Below the pieces are notes generated by a model. That model was not told where the DNA came from. It searched no databases and saw only the letters and a program-made list of their open reading frames with translations. A stretch of DNA of 64,000 bases, from contig NZ_SSSM01000003.1 in the NCBI RefSeq assembly GCF_004801885.1, positions 62,001-126,000 of the forward strand, read 5' to 3'. The position numbers were made by a program, and so were the translations under genes. Shown piece after piece: positions 1 through 8,124 of this stretch. This DNA is from Naasia lichenicola. Its GTDB lineage: Bacteria > Actinomycetota > Actinomycetes > Actinomycetales > Microbacteriaceae. How positions within the stretch are numbered: the stretch's first letter is position 1; every line of letters begins with the position of its first letter.

Positions 1-425
1 TCGGCGAACCAGCGGAAGTAGTCAGCGGCATAGGCGACCTCCGCCCGGGATTCGGCGAGCGGCTTTCCCATCTCGAGCGTCATCAGCAGGCTGAGTCGGT
101 CGATGTCCGCCATCATCAGCTCGTAGGTGCGACGCAGGATCTCGGATCGCTCGCGTGGCGCCGACCTTCCCCACTCCCCCTGCACGCGCACCGCCGTGTC
201 GAGCGCCCGCCGGGCGTCATCCTCAGAAGCGTCAGCGACGTGCGCGAGCGTCGCTCCGGTCGAGGGGTCCTCGACGGGGAACGATCCACCTGTCGAGGAC
301 CCGGTCCATGTGCCGTCGAGCAGCAGGTCGGTCGGCGCCGCGCTCAGCGCGTCCCGCTCGGCGGCGGTCAGCTCGGGGACGCTGTCGGTCTCTGGGGCGT
401 CGGCACCGGGGAGTGTTGTCGTCAT
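1..425 (-). CDS. NAD(P)-dependent succinate-semialdehyde dehydrogenase family protein (N-terminal part, cut by window edge)
   Basis: About 141 N-terminal residues are visible, running off the left edge. The ATG at 425 follows GAGAAGGAGAACGACC, a good ribosome site, and the protein begins MTTTLPGADAPETDS. The segment TLEMGKPLAESRAEVAYAAD followed by YFRWFAE is the hallmark N-terminal aldehyde dehydrogenase stretch of the GabD/SSADH subgroup, which oxidises succinate semialdehyde and related semialdehydes with NAD(P)+. The catalytic Cys and Glu lie outside the window. The gene lies downstream of and co-directional with the GntR regulator and the long oxidoreductase operon, so it probably finishes that pathway. 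A 10-bp direct repeat upstream suggests its own control. The family is secure; the exact substrate is not. Confidence 0.9.
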   Translation of the reverse strand, partial: MTTTLPGADAPETDSVPELTAAERDALSAAPTDLLLDGTWTGSSTGGSFPVEDPSTGATLAHVADASEDDARRALDTAVRVQGEWGRSAPRERSEILRRTYELMMADIDRLSLLMTLEMGKPLAESRAEVAYAADYFRWFA

Positions 426-462
426 CGGTCGTTCTCCTTCTCGATCAAGTAGGGCTGCCAGG

Positions 463-488
463 TTCGTGCAGAACATATTTCGTGCAGA
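463..488 (-). promoter_or_regulatory. Direct repeat TCTGCACGAA x2 upstream of the aldehyde dehydrogenase
   Basis: On the minus strand the exact 10-mer TCTGCACGAA occurs at 479-488 and again at 463-472. The repeat period is 16 bp, with a short AT-rich stretch (AAATATG) between the copies. It sits 38-63 bp upstream of the ATG at 425, where a promoter or operator is expected. The regulator is unknown; the GntR protein encoded just upstream is the obvious candidate. Confidence 0.4.
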
Positions 489-536
489 GCGGGGTGCGCG
501 GAGCGGGTTCACGCGAGGTCCGGTGGGTGTAGAGGG

Positions 537-556
537 CCCTCAGGGTGTGCTGAGGG
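537..556 (-). terminator. Small hairpin downstream of the GntR gene
   Basis: CCCTCAG and CTGAGGG form a perfect 7-bp stem around a 6-nt loop, about 60 bp beyond the GntR stop codon. No T-run follows, so termination is likely partial at best. Confidence 0.3.
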
Positions 557-616
557 TGCACGGAACGACTCCGTCCGACAGGACGGGCTCGTGCCCACAG
601 CCGGGCTGGTGGGGCG

Positions 617-1324
617 TCAGGCCTGCTGCTCGGCGCGCAGGTGCGACAGAGCGGTGACGGATGCGGCGCGAATGTGCGCCGCGCAGCGTGCGGATGCTTC
701 CTCAACGTCGCGGCGACGGACTGCCTCCACGATGCCGCGGAGCTCGCGCACGACCTCGAGAGGTCGGCCCGCCTCGGACATCGAGGTCGCGCGAAGCACC
801 TGGACCCGTGCCTGGATGCTTTCGAGCAGCTGCTGCAGCGCGGCGCTGCGAGCGCCCTCGATCAGCACGACGTAGAAGCGGTCTTTGGCCCGCAGCACCT
901 CGCGGATTGCCGTGGTCGCGGTAGTGACCGACTCGAGGTAGTCGACCGCACCCGAGAGGCGCTCGACCTGATCGTCTGACGCACGCTCGACGAAGCGCTG
1001 GACCACCAGCGATTCGAGCGACGCTCGAACCTCGTAGAGGTCGACGGCGTCCTCGAGAGACGGCGCCGTGACGATCGCGCCCTTCTGGGGCACCACGGTG
1101 ACGAGTCCTTCGGCGGAGAGCTCCCGGATCGCTTCGCGGATGGTCGTGCGCGACACGGCAAGGCGCTCGATGAGCTCGCGCTCGACCAGGCGCTGGCCTG
1201 GCTGGAGGGAGAAGTCGAGGATCGCCTGTCGGATCGAGTCGGTCACCTGCTCGCGCAGAGGCGCAGCGACGCGGCCGAGTGGCTCGGCCGTCCAGGAACC
1301 GGACAGCGAGTTAGTCGTCGTCAT
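617..1324 (-). CDS. GntR family transcriptional regulator, FCD (FadR-like) domain
   Basis: 235 aa. Residues ~22-82 form the winged helix, with LAVSRTTIREAIRELSAEGL as its recognition segment. Residues ~95-225 form the all-helical FCD ligand domain. In FCD proteins a metal or acid ligand is held by an Asp and three His. Here the usual FHxxL reads FYVVL and the usual EHRAI reads ELRGI, so two of the three His are gone and only the last (AAHIRAA) remains. It therefore probably senses a ligand without bound metal. It lies at the end of the oxidoreductase operon, 57 bp after the preceding gene, and is the best candidate regulator of the island. Confidence 0.9.
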   Translation of the reverse strand: MTTTNSLSGSWTAEPLGRVAAPLREQVTDSIRQAILDFSLQPGQRLVERELIERLAVSRTTIREAIRELSAEGLVTVVPQKGAIVTAPSLEDAVDLYEVRASLESLVVQRFVERASDDQVERLSGAVDYLESVTTATTAIREVLRAKDRFYVVLIEGARSAALQQLLESIQARVQVLRATSMSEAGRPLEVVRELRGIVEAVRRRDVEEASARCAAHIRAASVTALSHLRAEQQA

Positions 1325-1381
1325 GGGGTTCTCCCTCGAATCCGGCGCGGCAGCCTGGCCCGTAACCTACACCGTCCGCGA

Positions 1382-2329
1382 TCACGCATCGGCATCCGCG
1401 CCTCCCCACGGGCGGGGCGCGGCGTATCCAGCCCGCTCCCCCGATCCCATGGCCGCGACCCAGCGGGCGACCTCCGTGTGGTCGGCGCCCGGGGGCAGCT
1501 CGGCAGCCGCCGTCGACCAGAGCTCGACGGCGCGCGAGCTGAGAGCATGCGGCGCGTGGGTGGAGTCGGCGAGGCCGAGGGCGATCTTCATGTCCTTGAG
1601 CATCAGCGCCAGGCCGAAGCCCGAGTCGTAGCTCCCGGGGAGCACGAAGTTCGGCCACTTGTTCTGGGTCGATCCGCTGCGTCCACTCGAGGTGTTGAAC
1701 ACCGCGAGCATGACCTCGGGATCGAGGCCGAAGGCGACACCCGTCTCCATCGCCTCGGAAGTCGCCCAGAGGTGCGTTGCCGAGAGCAGATTGTTGAGCG
1801 CCTTGATCGCATGTCCCGAGCCGACGGATCCGGTGCGGACGGGCTTGCCAAGCTCGGAGACGATGGGAAGAACCTGCTCGACGGCCGCGTCGTCGCCCCC
1901 GACCATGATCGTCAGAGTGCCGTTCACAGCGCCGGTCACGCCGCCCGAGACGGGTGCGTCGACGAGAGCGATGTCGAAATCGGCCAGTCGCGCAGCCAGT
2001 GCACGGGTGGCGAGCGGCTCGGACGAGCTCATGTCGACGATCACCGACCCGGCGACGGCGTCGGCGGCCAGCAGGTCGTCGACCACGGACTGCACGATCG
2101 CCGAGTTGGGCAGCATCAGGATGATGACCCCCGCGTCCGCGGCGGCGGCCGCGGCACTCGCCGCTCCCGACGCGCCTATGCCCTCGAGCCGTTCCACCGC
2201 GTCGGGCGACACGTCGAAACCGTGAACGTCGTAACCGGCGGAAACAAGGCGCGACACCATAGGGAAGCCCATGTTGCCGAGGCCCACGAAGGCGACGGAG
2301 GGCAGCGCGCCCGCTGTCGGCTCAGCCAT
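1382..2329 (-). CDS. NAD(P)-dependent oxidoreductase, 3-hydroxyisobutyrate dehydrogenase family
   Basis: 315 aa, slightly longer than the usual ~295. The Rossmann motif VAFVGLGNMGFPM lies near residues 12-24, substrate-loop DAPVSGG at 124-130, and the catalytic Lys at about 176 in GHAIKALNN. Members interconvert beta-hydroxy acids and semialdehydes (3-hydroxyisobutyrate, tartronate semialdehyde, gamma-hydroxybutyrate). It overlaps the preceding CMD gene by 8 bp and so is translationally coupled. The C-terminal ~15 residues (Gly, Ala and Pro rich) are a tail beyond the fold. A second family member lies at 3142-4053, so two related reduction or oxidation steps are likely. Confidence 0.88.
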   Translation of the reverse strand: MAEPTAGALPSVAFVGLGNMGFPMVSRLVSAGYDVHGFDVSPDAVERLEGIGASGAASAAAAAADAGVIILMLPNSAIVQSVVDDLLAADAVAGSVIVDMSSSEPLATRALAARLADFDIALVDAPVSGGVTGAVNGTLTIMVGGDDAAVEQVLPIVSELGKPVRTGSVGSGHAIKALNNLLSATHLWATSEAMETGVAFGLDPEVMLAVFNTSSGRSGSTQNKWPNFVLPGSYDSGFGLALMLKDMKIALGLADSTHAPHALSSRAVELWSTAAAELPPGADHTEVARWVAAMGSGERAGYAAPRPWGGADADA

Positions 2330-2744
2330 GGGCGGGAATCGCCTCGAGCTCGGTGAGCACCTTTTCGGCGACGCGGAAGGACTCGAGAGCAGCGGGCACT
2401 CCGACGTAGATCGCGGTCTGCATCAGCGCCTCCTGGATCTCATCAACCGTGACGCCGTTGGTGATCGCGCCGCGCACGTGCACTCCGAGCTCGTGCGAGC
2501 GGTTGAGCGCGGTGAGCATGACGATGTTGAGCAGGCTGCGCGTCTTCGGCGGCAGGCCGTCCCGGGTCCAGACCTCACCCCAGCAGTACTCGGTGACGAG
2601 CTCCTGGATCGGTCGGGAGAACTCGGTGACCTTGCCGAGGCTGCGGTTCACGTGCTCGGCTCCGAGCACCTGGCGCCGCATCGCGAGCCCGGCCTCGTAG
2701 GTCTCCGAGTGGGTCGTCTCGCCGTGGGTGGAGTCCTGTGTCAT
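2322..2744 (-). CDS. Carboxymuconolactone decarboxylase (CMD) family protein
   Basis: 140 aa, the usual size of a single CMD domain. The core motif HVRGAITNGVTVDEIQEALM followed by QTAIYVGVPAALESF matches the PcaC-type branch, which keeps the His/Glu pair and lacks the CxxC redox motif of AhpD peroxidases. PcaC decarboxylates 4-carboxymuconolactone, but no protocatechuate genes are nearby, so a different lactone or keto-acid substrate is likely. It sits between the cupin (ATGA overlap) and a HIBADH-type gene (8-bp overlap). Confidence 0.85.
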   Translation of the reverse strand: MTQDSTHGETTHSETYEAGLAMRRQVLGAEHVNRSLGKVTEFSRPIQELVTEYCWGEVWTRDGLPPKTRSLLNIVMLTALNRSHELGVHVRGAITNGVTVDEIQEALMQTAIYVGVPAALESFRVAEKVLTELEAIPAHG

Positions 2745-3145
2745 CGCTGTTCCGTTTCGTCGGTGCGGGGGTCGTACTCGGAGTCCGCGACTTCCTGATC
2801 CCAGTTGGTGGGGCCGAGCGAGATGGCGGTATGGGTCATGAACGAGTCGGGGGCGGCTCCGTGCCAGTGGCGCTCTCCGGCGGGCACCCAGACGGTGTCG
2901 CCCGCGACGATCGAGACGGCTGGGCCGCCCTCGGACTGGACCAGCCCGCAGCCGGCTACGACCTCGAGGATCTGGCCGTCGGTGTGGCTGTGCCAGAACG
3001 TGCGGGCGCCGGGATTGAACGTCACCGTGTTGATGACGATGCCGTCGGTTGCGGGCATCGTCAGGTAGTTGAAGACCTGCCCGGTGAACTGCGAGCCTGT
3101 CTTACCCGAAGTGCCGGAGCGCTCTGCGGCGCGGATGAGCCTCAT
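2741..3145 (-). CDS. Cupin-domain protein
   Basis: 134 aa, a single small beta-barrel cupin. Motif 1 is visible as FNPGARTFWHSHTDGQILEV (two His and a downstream Glu) and motif 2 as VWVPAGERHWHGAAPD. Together they give the usual 3-His/1-Glu metal site, so it can be enzymatic. The layout matches cupins that travel with CMD proteins and act on sugar acids or oxo-acids. ATGA overlaps join it to its neighbours on both sides. The function within the pathway is unknown. Confidence 0.85.
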   Translation of the reverse strand: MRLIRAAERSGTSGKTGSQFTGQVFNYLTMPATDGIVINTVTFNPGARTFWHSHTDGQILEVVAGCGLVQSEGGPAVSIVAGDTVWVPAGERHWHGAAPDSFMTHTAISLGPTNWDQEVADSEYDPRTDETEQR

Positions 3146-4053
3146 GCCGCGTCCCCTTCCGCTCCGTTGTGCACGCGCACACCGCCGGAGAGATCGCCCA
3201 GCACGTCGACGACGGTGTTGCTGATCTCGGTCGTGCGGCCTGTCGCCATCGCTGCGCCGAAGCTCGCGAGCGGGCCCGCGGCGTGGACCCCGGCGACGCC
3301 GAGCCCCGCGATCAGCTCGGTGTAGAGCAGCACATCCTTCATCATCAGCGCGTTGGTGAGACCGCCCTTGAGGTAGTCGCCGTGCACGATCTTCGGGAAC
3401 CGGTTGAGGGTGGCGAAGTTGACGCCCGAGCTGGTGTTGAGGACACCGAGAAGGGCGTCCATGTCGAGACCGGCCTTGCGTCCGGCGACCATCACCTCGG
3501 AGGTCGCCGAGAGGGCGACGGCGTTGAGGAAGTTGTTGAGCAGCTTCGTGGTGTGACCTGCGCCGGACGCCCCCATGAAGAAGACGTTCGAGGCGAAGTG
3601 CGCCATCGCGGGACGGACCGCGTCGAGAGCCGCCTCATCGCCGCCCACCATCAGGGTGAGCACGCCCTTCTCCGCGGCGGCAGCTCCGCCGGAGATGCCT
3701 GCGTCGAGGTAGAGGGCGCCCTTCTCCGCGAGCGCCGCGGCGATGCCGCGGGTCGACTCGGGATTGGCGGTGCTCAGGTCGACGATGATCTGTCCGCTCC
3801 TGGCGTGCGCCAGCAGGCCGTCGTCGCCGAGCACGACCGCCTCGACGACGCGGCTGTCGGGCAGCGAGAGGAATATCACGTCGGCTCGGTCGGCGACGTC
3901 GCCGGCGGATGCGGCCGCAAGAGCGCCCGCGCCCTCGATGTTCGGCGCGTGCGCGTCGAAGCCGAGGACCTCGATCCCCTTGCCTGTGATGCAGCGGGTC
4001 ATCCGCCCGCCCATGTTGCCGAGGCCGATGAATCCGATGGTCGGTTCCGTCAT
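3142..4053 (-). CDS. NAD(P)-dependent oxidoreductase, 3-hydroxyisobutyrate dehydrogenase family (second copy)
   Basis: 303 aa. The start is taken at 4053 because it overlaps the SDR stop as ATGA; the open frame runs much further upstream but only as antisense-like, Arg-rich sequence. Motifs: GFIGLGNMGG at 7-16, DAGISGG at 117-123, and catalytic Lys ~170 in GHTTKLLNN. It is a clear paralogue of the 1382-2329 product but divergent in the substrate loop (DAGISGG versus DAPVSGG), so the two probably act on different hydroxy acids of the same pathway. Confidence 0.88.
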   Translation of the reverse strand: MTEPTIGFIGLGNMGGRMTRCITGKGIEVLGFDAHAPNIEGAGALAAASAGDVADRADVIFLSLPDSRVVEAVVLGDDGLLAHARSGQIIVDLSTANPESTRGIAAALAEKGALYLDAGISGGAAAAEKGVLTLMVGGDEAALDAVRPAMAHFASNVFFMGASGAGHTTKLLNNFLNAVALSATSEVMVAGRKAGLDMDALLGVLNTSSGVNFATLNRFPKIVHGDYLKGGLTNALMMKDVLLYTELIAGLGVAGVHAAGPLASFGAAMATGRTTEISNTVVDVLGDLSGGVRVHNGAEGDAA

Positions 4054-4907
4054 CGTGTCGCTCCCTTCCAGTTGTCTCCGTAGAGACCGCGATCGACGCG
4101 GTCCGTGTCCCATGCACCGGCGCCGCCCGAGGGGCGGACGGTGTTGACGATCGTCGCTCCGCCGTCGGCCGAGACGATCTGCCCCGTCATGTACGAGGCG
4201 TCGCTCGAGAGCAGGAAGGCGGCGACCGCCGCGATCTCCTCCGGTGCCCCTGCCCGCCGCAGCGGTGTGGTCGCCGCACGCTGGACCATGTCGTTCTTGC
4301 CGCCCGACGCGCTCGCCGCCGCGGCGAACAGGTCGGTCGGCACGATGCCGGGCGCGACGCCGTTTACGCGGATGCCGAGAGGGCCGCCATACATGGCCGC
4401 GCTGTGGATGAGGCCGGCGACGGCGTGCTTCGAGGTGACGTACGGCAGCAGGTCGGCGCTGCCGGTCAGGCTGGCGATGGATGCCGTGACGACGATCGAG
4501 CCGACGCTCTGCTGCTCGCGGAAGAGCCGGAAGGCGGCGCGCAGGCCGAGGAATTGGCCGCGCACGTTGACGGACATGACCTTCTCGAAGTCCTCGAGGG
4601 CGAGGTCGGGCAGGGCGTCGAAGCTGCCGAAGATGCCGGCGTTGAGATGATGCAGGTCGATCCGGCCGTACTCGGCCAGTGCCGCGTCGATGTATGACTG
4701 CACGCCGTCCTCGGTCGAGATGTCGGCGTGCACCGCGATCGACGGTCCGGCGAGGCCGGCAGATACCTGTTTCGCGGACTCGCCGTTGATGTCGACGAGG
4801 ACGACGGACGCGCCCTCTTCGGAGAGGCGTTGCGCCGACGCGCGGCCGAGGCCGTTGCCTGCTCCCGTTACGACGGCGATCGCGCCGTCGAATCTCCTGC
4901 TGGTCAT
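4050..4907 (-). CDS. SDR family NAD(P)-dependent oxidoreductase
   Basis: 285 aa classical short-chain dehydrogenase. The cofactor motif TGAGNGLG is at 14-21, NAG at 89-91, catalytic Ser ~143, Tyr156 and Lys160 (YVTSK). The acidic residue after beta-2 (VLVDINGE) suggests NAD(H) preference. It is ATGA-coupled on both sides in the oxidoreductase operon. It probably oxidises or reduces a sugar-derived hydroxyl group. A C-terminal extension of ~25 residues (VRPSGGAGAWDTDRVDRGLY) exceeds the usual 250-aa core and resembles that of aryl-alcohol or diol dehydrogenases. Confidence 0.88.
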   Translation of the reverse strand: MTSRRFDGAIAVVTGAGNGLGRASAQRLSEEGASVVLVDINGESAKQVSAGLAGPSIAVHADISTEDGVQSYIDAALAEYGRIDLHHLNAGIFGSFDALPDLALEDFEKVMSVNVRGQFLGLRAAFRLFREQQSVGSIVVTASIASLTGSADLLPYVTSKHAVAGLIHSAAMYGGPLGIRVNGVAPGIVPTDLFAAAASASGGKNDMVQRAATTPLRRAGAPEEIAAVAAFLLSSDASYMTGQIVSADGGATIVNTVRPSGGAGAWDTDRVDRGLYGDNWKGATR

Positions 4908-5788
4908 CGTGCGGACTCCTTCTGAGCGTCGCTGTGCGCGCCGGATGCGGGTGGATGGGCGGCCCCGATGGTCGCGGCGATCCCCTCGAGGGCGCCCGTG
5001 GCCGGGGTGAAGCGGCCGAGGGTGGACGGGTCGTGGCCCGAGACCACGTGGTCGACCTCACCGGATGCGACGAGCTCGCGGATCAGGGCGAAGCTGTCGT
5101 ACATCTCGACGAGGTCGGCGACCGAGGTAAAGATCTTGTCGGTCTCGTACTCCTCGTAATAATGCACGGCGTCCGACGCGAGCAGCACCGTGCCCTCGCT
5201 CGTCTCGACGAAGATGATGCACTGGCCGGGCGTGTGCCCGCCGATCTCGAGCAGCCGGATGCCGGGCGCGATGTGCGCCTCGCCCTCGATGAAGGTGACC
5301 CTGCCCCGCTCGACCGCATCACGGAGGTGGGCGAGCTCGTCGGCCTCGACCGAGTGCGCGAACAGCGCCTTGTCGGCGTGCGGGCCGTTCCAGAAGTCGT
5401 ACTCCTTGCGCGACATGGTGAGGTCGGCATCCGGGAAGACGCTGAGGTTGCCGATGTGGTCGAAGTGGCCGTGGGTCACGATGATGCGCGGCGCACTGCC
5501 GGGCTCGATACCCGCGAGCCGGAAGGCGTCGGCGGGCTCGGTGAGCATCGTTCGACGGCGGCGGTCACCGCCGATCCGCGAGAACCCGGTGTCGACGAGG
5601 ATCGTCTCCTCCTCGCTGCGGAGCACCCAGAAGAAGTAGTCCATGTCGATCGGGCCGTCTTCCTGGTGGTACGCGTGGTAGTTGAGGAAGACCTCGGCGC
5701 GGCGGGTGCTGCGGGTGCCGTACTTGACGATCGTCACCTCCCACACACGATCGGACACGGCGGCATCGGACTCTGGTGCGTCAGGCAC
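4904..5788 (-). CDS. Metallo-beta-lactamase-fold hydrolase, N-acyl-homoserine-lactonase-like
   Basis: 294 aa from the GTG at 5788; a GTG at 5758 (VSDRVWEVTIVKYG) is an equally good start. The zinc motif HGHFDH is at ~106-111 within IIVTHGHFDHIGNLSVF. Later ligands appear in LEIGGHTPGQ, LLASDAVHYYEEY and VSGHDP, so the di-zinc site is complete. Relatives (AhlD/AiiA group) open lactone rings. Here, behind two sugar-type flavoenzymes, a sugar-lactone role is more likely than quorum quenching. It overlaps the GMC gene by 8 bp and the SDR by ATGA. Confidence 0.85.
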   Translation of the reverse strand: MPDAPESDAAVSDRVWEVTIVKYGTRSTRRAEVFLNYHAYHQEDGPIDMDYFFWVLRSEEETILVDTGFSRIGGDRRRRTMLTEPADAFRLAGIEPGSAPRIIVTHGHFDHIGNLSVFPDADLTMSRKEYDFWNGPHADKALFAHSVEADELAHLRDAVERGRVTFIEGEAHIAPGIRLLEIGGHTPGQCIIFVETSEGTVLLASDAVHYYEEYETDKIFTSVADLVEMYDSFALIRELVASGEVDHVVSGHDPSTLGRFTPATGALEGIAATIGAAHPPASGAHSDAQKESAR

Positions 5789-7433
5789 TGCGCGCCTCCC
5801 AGATCTTGTCGGCGGCGCGGAGCGCAAGCGCCTGGATCGTGTGCGTCGGGTTGACTGCGCCGCCAGTGGAGAAGCTCGATCCATCGACCACATAGAGGTT
5901 CGGCACGTCGTGAGCGCGGTTGTTGGCGTCGACCACCGAGTTCGCCGGGTCGGAGCCCATCCGAGCGGTGCCGAGCAGGTGCCAGCCGAGGATCGAGTCG
6001 AATCCCGTCGTCCGCACCGAATCGGCGCCCGCCGCGTACGCGAGCTCCGTCGCCCTGCGCACGCCGTCCGCACCGAGACGCTTCGAGTTCTCGCTCAGCG
6101 TGTAGTAGGTCCGAACGCCCGGCAGGCCGAAGTCGTCGAGGTTCTCCTCATCGAGCTCGATCCGGTTGTGCTCCTCCGGTGCGTCATCGCCGCAGACCCA
6201 GATGGTCGCCTCGTGATTGAGGTGGTGCTCGAGCGCCTCGTGATGGCCCTCGCCCCACGGTGCGGTCGCGAGGGCCGTGTTGAGCGGCGAGTAGCCGCGC
6301 ATGGCGACCATGGTGAAGCCGCGCTTGTAGTCGTTGTCGGGGTCGGTCTCGTAGAAGTGCCGTGACGAGACCGTGCCGCCCCACGCGCCGTGGTCCGCGT
6401 CGGTGGGGTCCTCGAAGTGGCCGATCACCATCGTCTGCACGTGCGGCATGAAGTTCCTGCCGACCTGGCCGCTGCTATTGGCGAGCCCGTTCGGGAACCT
6501 CGGCGACTTCGACATCAGCAGCAGACGCGGGGTTCCGACACCGTTTCCGCTGATCACGACGGTCTTCGCCGTGACGGAGCGCAACCGCCCATCCTCGTCG
6601 TAGTAGCGGGCGCCCGTCGCCTCGCCGTCCTCGCCGACGGTGACCTCCCGCACCCGGGCGTGCGTGCGCAGCCGGGCACCGGCGGCGATCGCCTCGGGCC
6701 AGTAGGTGTTGGAGGGCAGGGCCATGGCGCCGCTCGGGCAGCCGAAGGCGCAGAAGCCGCGGTTGACGCAGGCGGGGCGGCCCTTCCAGTCCTCGGACAG
6801 AATGGCCTGGCTCTGCGCCCACCAGTACCAGCCGAGCTTGTCGAACCCGTCGATCCAGCGATCGCCCTGGCGGCCGATCGGCATCGGCTTCAGCGGTACG
6901 GAGGGCCGTCCGGGCTGCACAGGGTCTCCCCCGGCGCCCGACATGCCCATCATCTGCTCGTTGATCTCGTAGTAGGGGATTAGATCCTCGTACTCGATCG
7001 GCCAGTCCACGCCGAAGTCGTCGATCGTCTTGGCCTTGAAATCCGACGGCTCGAATCGCCAGAAGTGCGCGCCGTAGCCGATGGCGCTGCCGCCGACCGC
7101 CGAATACATGTAGACGTCGACGGGGTTCTCGCCGAGGTTGGTCACCGGGTAGTCGGCCGGGCCGCGGCGCTTGCCGGGGCTCGGGTTCCAGTAGTGACGG
7201 CCGCGGACCTCCCAGTCGGCGTGGTTCTTCGGGATCTCCTGCTGGGGAACCCAGTCGCCCTGCTCGAGGCAGAGCACGTCGAGGCCTCGACGGGCCAGGC
7301 TCCAGACGAGGGCGGCGCCCGCGGCGCCCGCGCCGATGACGAGCACGTCAGCGCTGTCTGAGCCGCTGTCGTCGATGCCGACCGGACCGGAGGTGCCCGG
7401 GATCTCGGCACCGGGGATGTACTGCGCGCTCAT
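5781..7433 (-). CDS. GMC family FAD-dependent oxidoreductase (first copy)
   Basis: 550 aa. The start at 7433 overlaps the upstream stop as ATGA and gives MSAQYIPGAE. FAD-binding GAGAAG is at 34-39, followed by the adenine-ribose Glu in LEQGDW. The catalytic pair is His ~485 (GWHLLGTARMG) and Asn ~528 (AVNPTHTIQ). A Cys cluster NRGFCAFGCPSGA is typical of the gluconate/sorbitol/glucoside-3-dehydrogenase branch that works with a small gluconate-2-DH subunit-3 partner, which is the gene directly upstream. No Tat signal is present, so the enzyme is cytoplasmic. It probably oxidises a sugar or glycoside hydroxyl. Confidence 0.9.
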   Translation of the reverse strand: MSAQYIPGAEIPGTSGPVGIDDSGSDSADVLVIGAGAAGAALVWSLARRGLDVLCLEQGDWVPQQEIPKNHADWEVRGRHYWNPSPGKRRGPADYPVTNLGENPVDVYMYSAVGGSAIGYGAHFWRFEPSDFKAKTIDDFGVDWPIEYEDLIPYYEINEQMMGMSGAGGDPVQPGRPSVPLKPMPIGRQGDRWIDGFDKLGWYWWAQSQAILSEDWKGRPACVNRGFCAFGCPSGAMALPSNTYWPEAIAAGARLRTHARVREVTVGEDGEATGARYYDEDGRLRSVTAKTVVISGNGVGTPRLLLMSKSPRFPNGLANSSGQVGRNFMPHVQTMVIGHFEDPTDADHGAWGGTVSSRHFYETDPDNDYKRGFTMVAMRGYSPLNTALATAPWGEGHHEALEHHLNHEATIWVCGDDAPEEHNRIELDEENLDDFGLPGVRTYYTLSENSKRLGADGVRRATELAYAAGADSVRTTGFDSILGWHLLGTARMGSDPANSVVDANNRAHDVPNLYVVDGSSFSTGGAVNPTHTIQALALRAADKIWEARSA

Positions 7434-7993
7434 GCGCTCAAGCTCCTGAAGTGATCGGGGCGGGTGCTGATGGTCGCGAGACGTTCGACCGGGAAGGGCT
7501 TCATGGGCTTGCCGACCACCGTGTTGCGCACGTCGAAGCCCGTCCGCTCCTTCACGATGGCCTGCACGCCCGGGTCCCTGTAGTAGGCCTCGTAGGTGAG
7601 CTCGAAGACGACGGAGAACGCCTCCGGGGCGCCGGTGGCCTCGATGCCGCGCATGAGCTCGACCTGCTGGTCGCCGCCGAGCGCCGTGAACGCGGCGCCA
7701 TGCGCCGATCGGGCTGCGGCGTCGAGTGCGTCGATACCGCCGAGGATGACGGGTCGCAGGGTCGGCGCTTTGCGGAGGATCGCGTCGATGTAGGCGACCG
7801 TGTCGAGCTCGGCCGCGGACGGCCACGACGCGTTGCCGGGGATCAGACGGGCCACCCAGCCGCCGAGCGTCGCAGCGCGGTCCTCGTCGAGGACGGTGAC
7901 GGCGCCGGTCTCGTCGAGGTCGACGAAGGTGCGTCCCATGAGTGGGGCGTAGGGATTGGTGGCGGGTCCCCCCTCGCGGTGGTCGAATGCCAT
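7430..7993 (-). CDS. Gluconate 2-dehydrogenase subunit 3 family protein
   Basis: 187 aa. The family pattern is seen in LARLIPG-type sequence (WVARLIPGNASWPSAAELD), the LGGDQQVELMRGIE segment and the C-terminal FELTYEAYYRDPGV. In known systems such small subunits partner a GMC flavoprotein and carry its Tat signal. This one has no signal peptide, so the complex stays in the cytoplasm. It is ATGA-coupled to the GMC gene downstream. One base separates it from a tiny upstream reading frame that carries the only clear ribosome site here. Confidence 0.85.
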   Translation of the reverse strand: MAFDHREGGPATNPYAPLMGRTFVDLDETGAVTVLDEDRAATLGGWVARLIPGNASWPSAAELDTVAYIDAILRKAPTLRPVILGGIDALDAAARSAHGAAFTALGGDQQVELMRGIEATGAPEAFSVVFELTYEAYYRDPGVQAIVKERTGFDVRNTVVGKPMKPFPVERLATISTRPDHFRSLSA

Positions 7994-7994
7994 G

Positions 7995-8048
7995 TCAGCG
8001 CCTCCCGTCGAGACGGTGAGGGGCTGCTGCCGAAGTGGTGTGGGACAT
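7995..8048 (-). CDS. Possible 17-codon leader/coupling peptide
   Basis: ATG at 8048 preceded by AAGGAG (AAGGAGACGCTG) opens a 17-codon frame, MSHTTSAAAPHRLDGRR, whose TGA lies one base before the ATG of the subunit-3 gene. The ribosome site is better than any directly before the next ATG. The likely role is to bring ribosomes to the downstream start (translational coupling). Real expression is unproven. Confidence 0.35.
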   Translation of the reverse strand: MSHTTSAAAPHRLDGRR

Positions 8049-8124
8049 CAGCGTCTCCTTGTCAGAACGTCGCCCGAGGCGAGCGTGGTGCGGTCGTGGA
8101 TCGGTGTGGAAGCAGTTGTAGGGG

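Noticed and set aside
5758-6073. Longer N-terminus for the MBL-fold hydrolase (open frame to 6073)
   Set aside because: The extra sequence is Arg/Thr-rich shadow of the GMC gene; the family-like start lies at 5758 or 5788.
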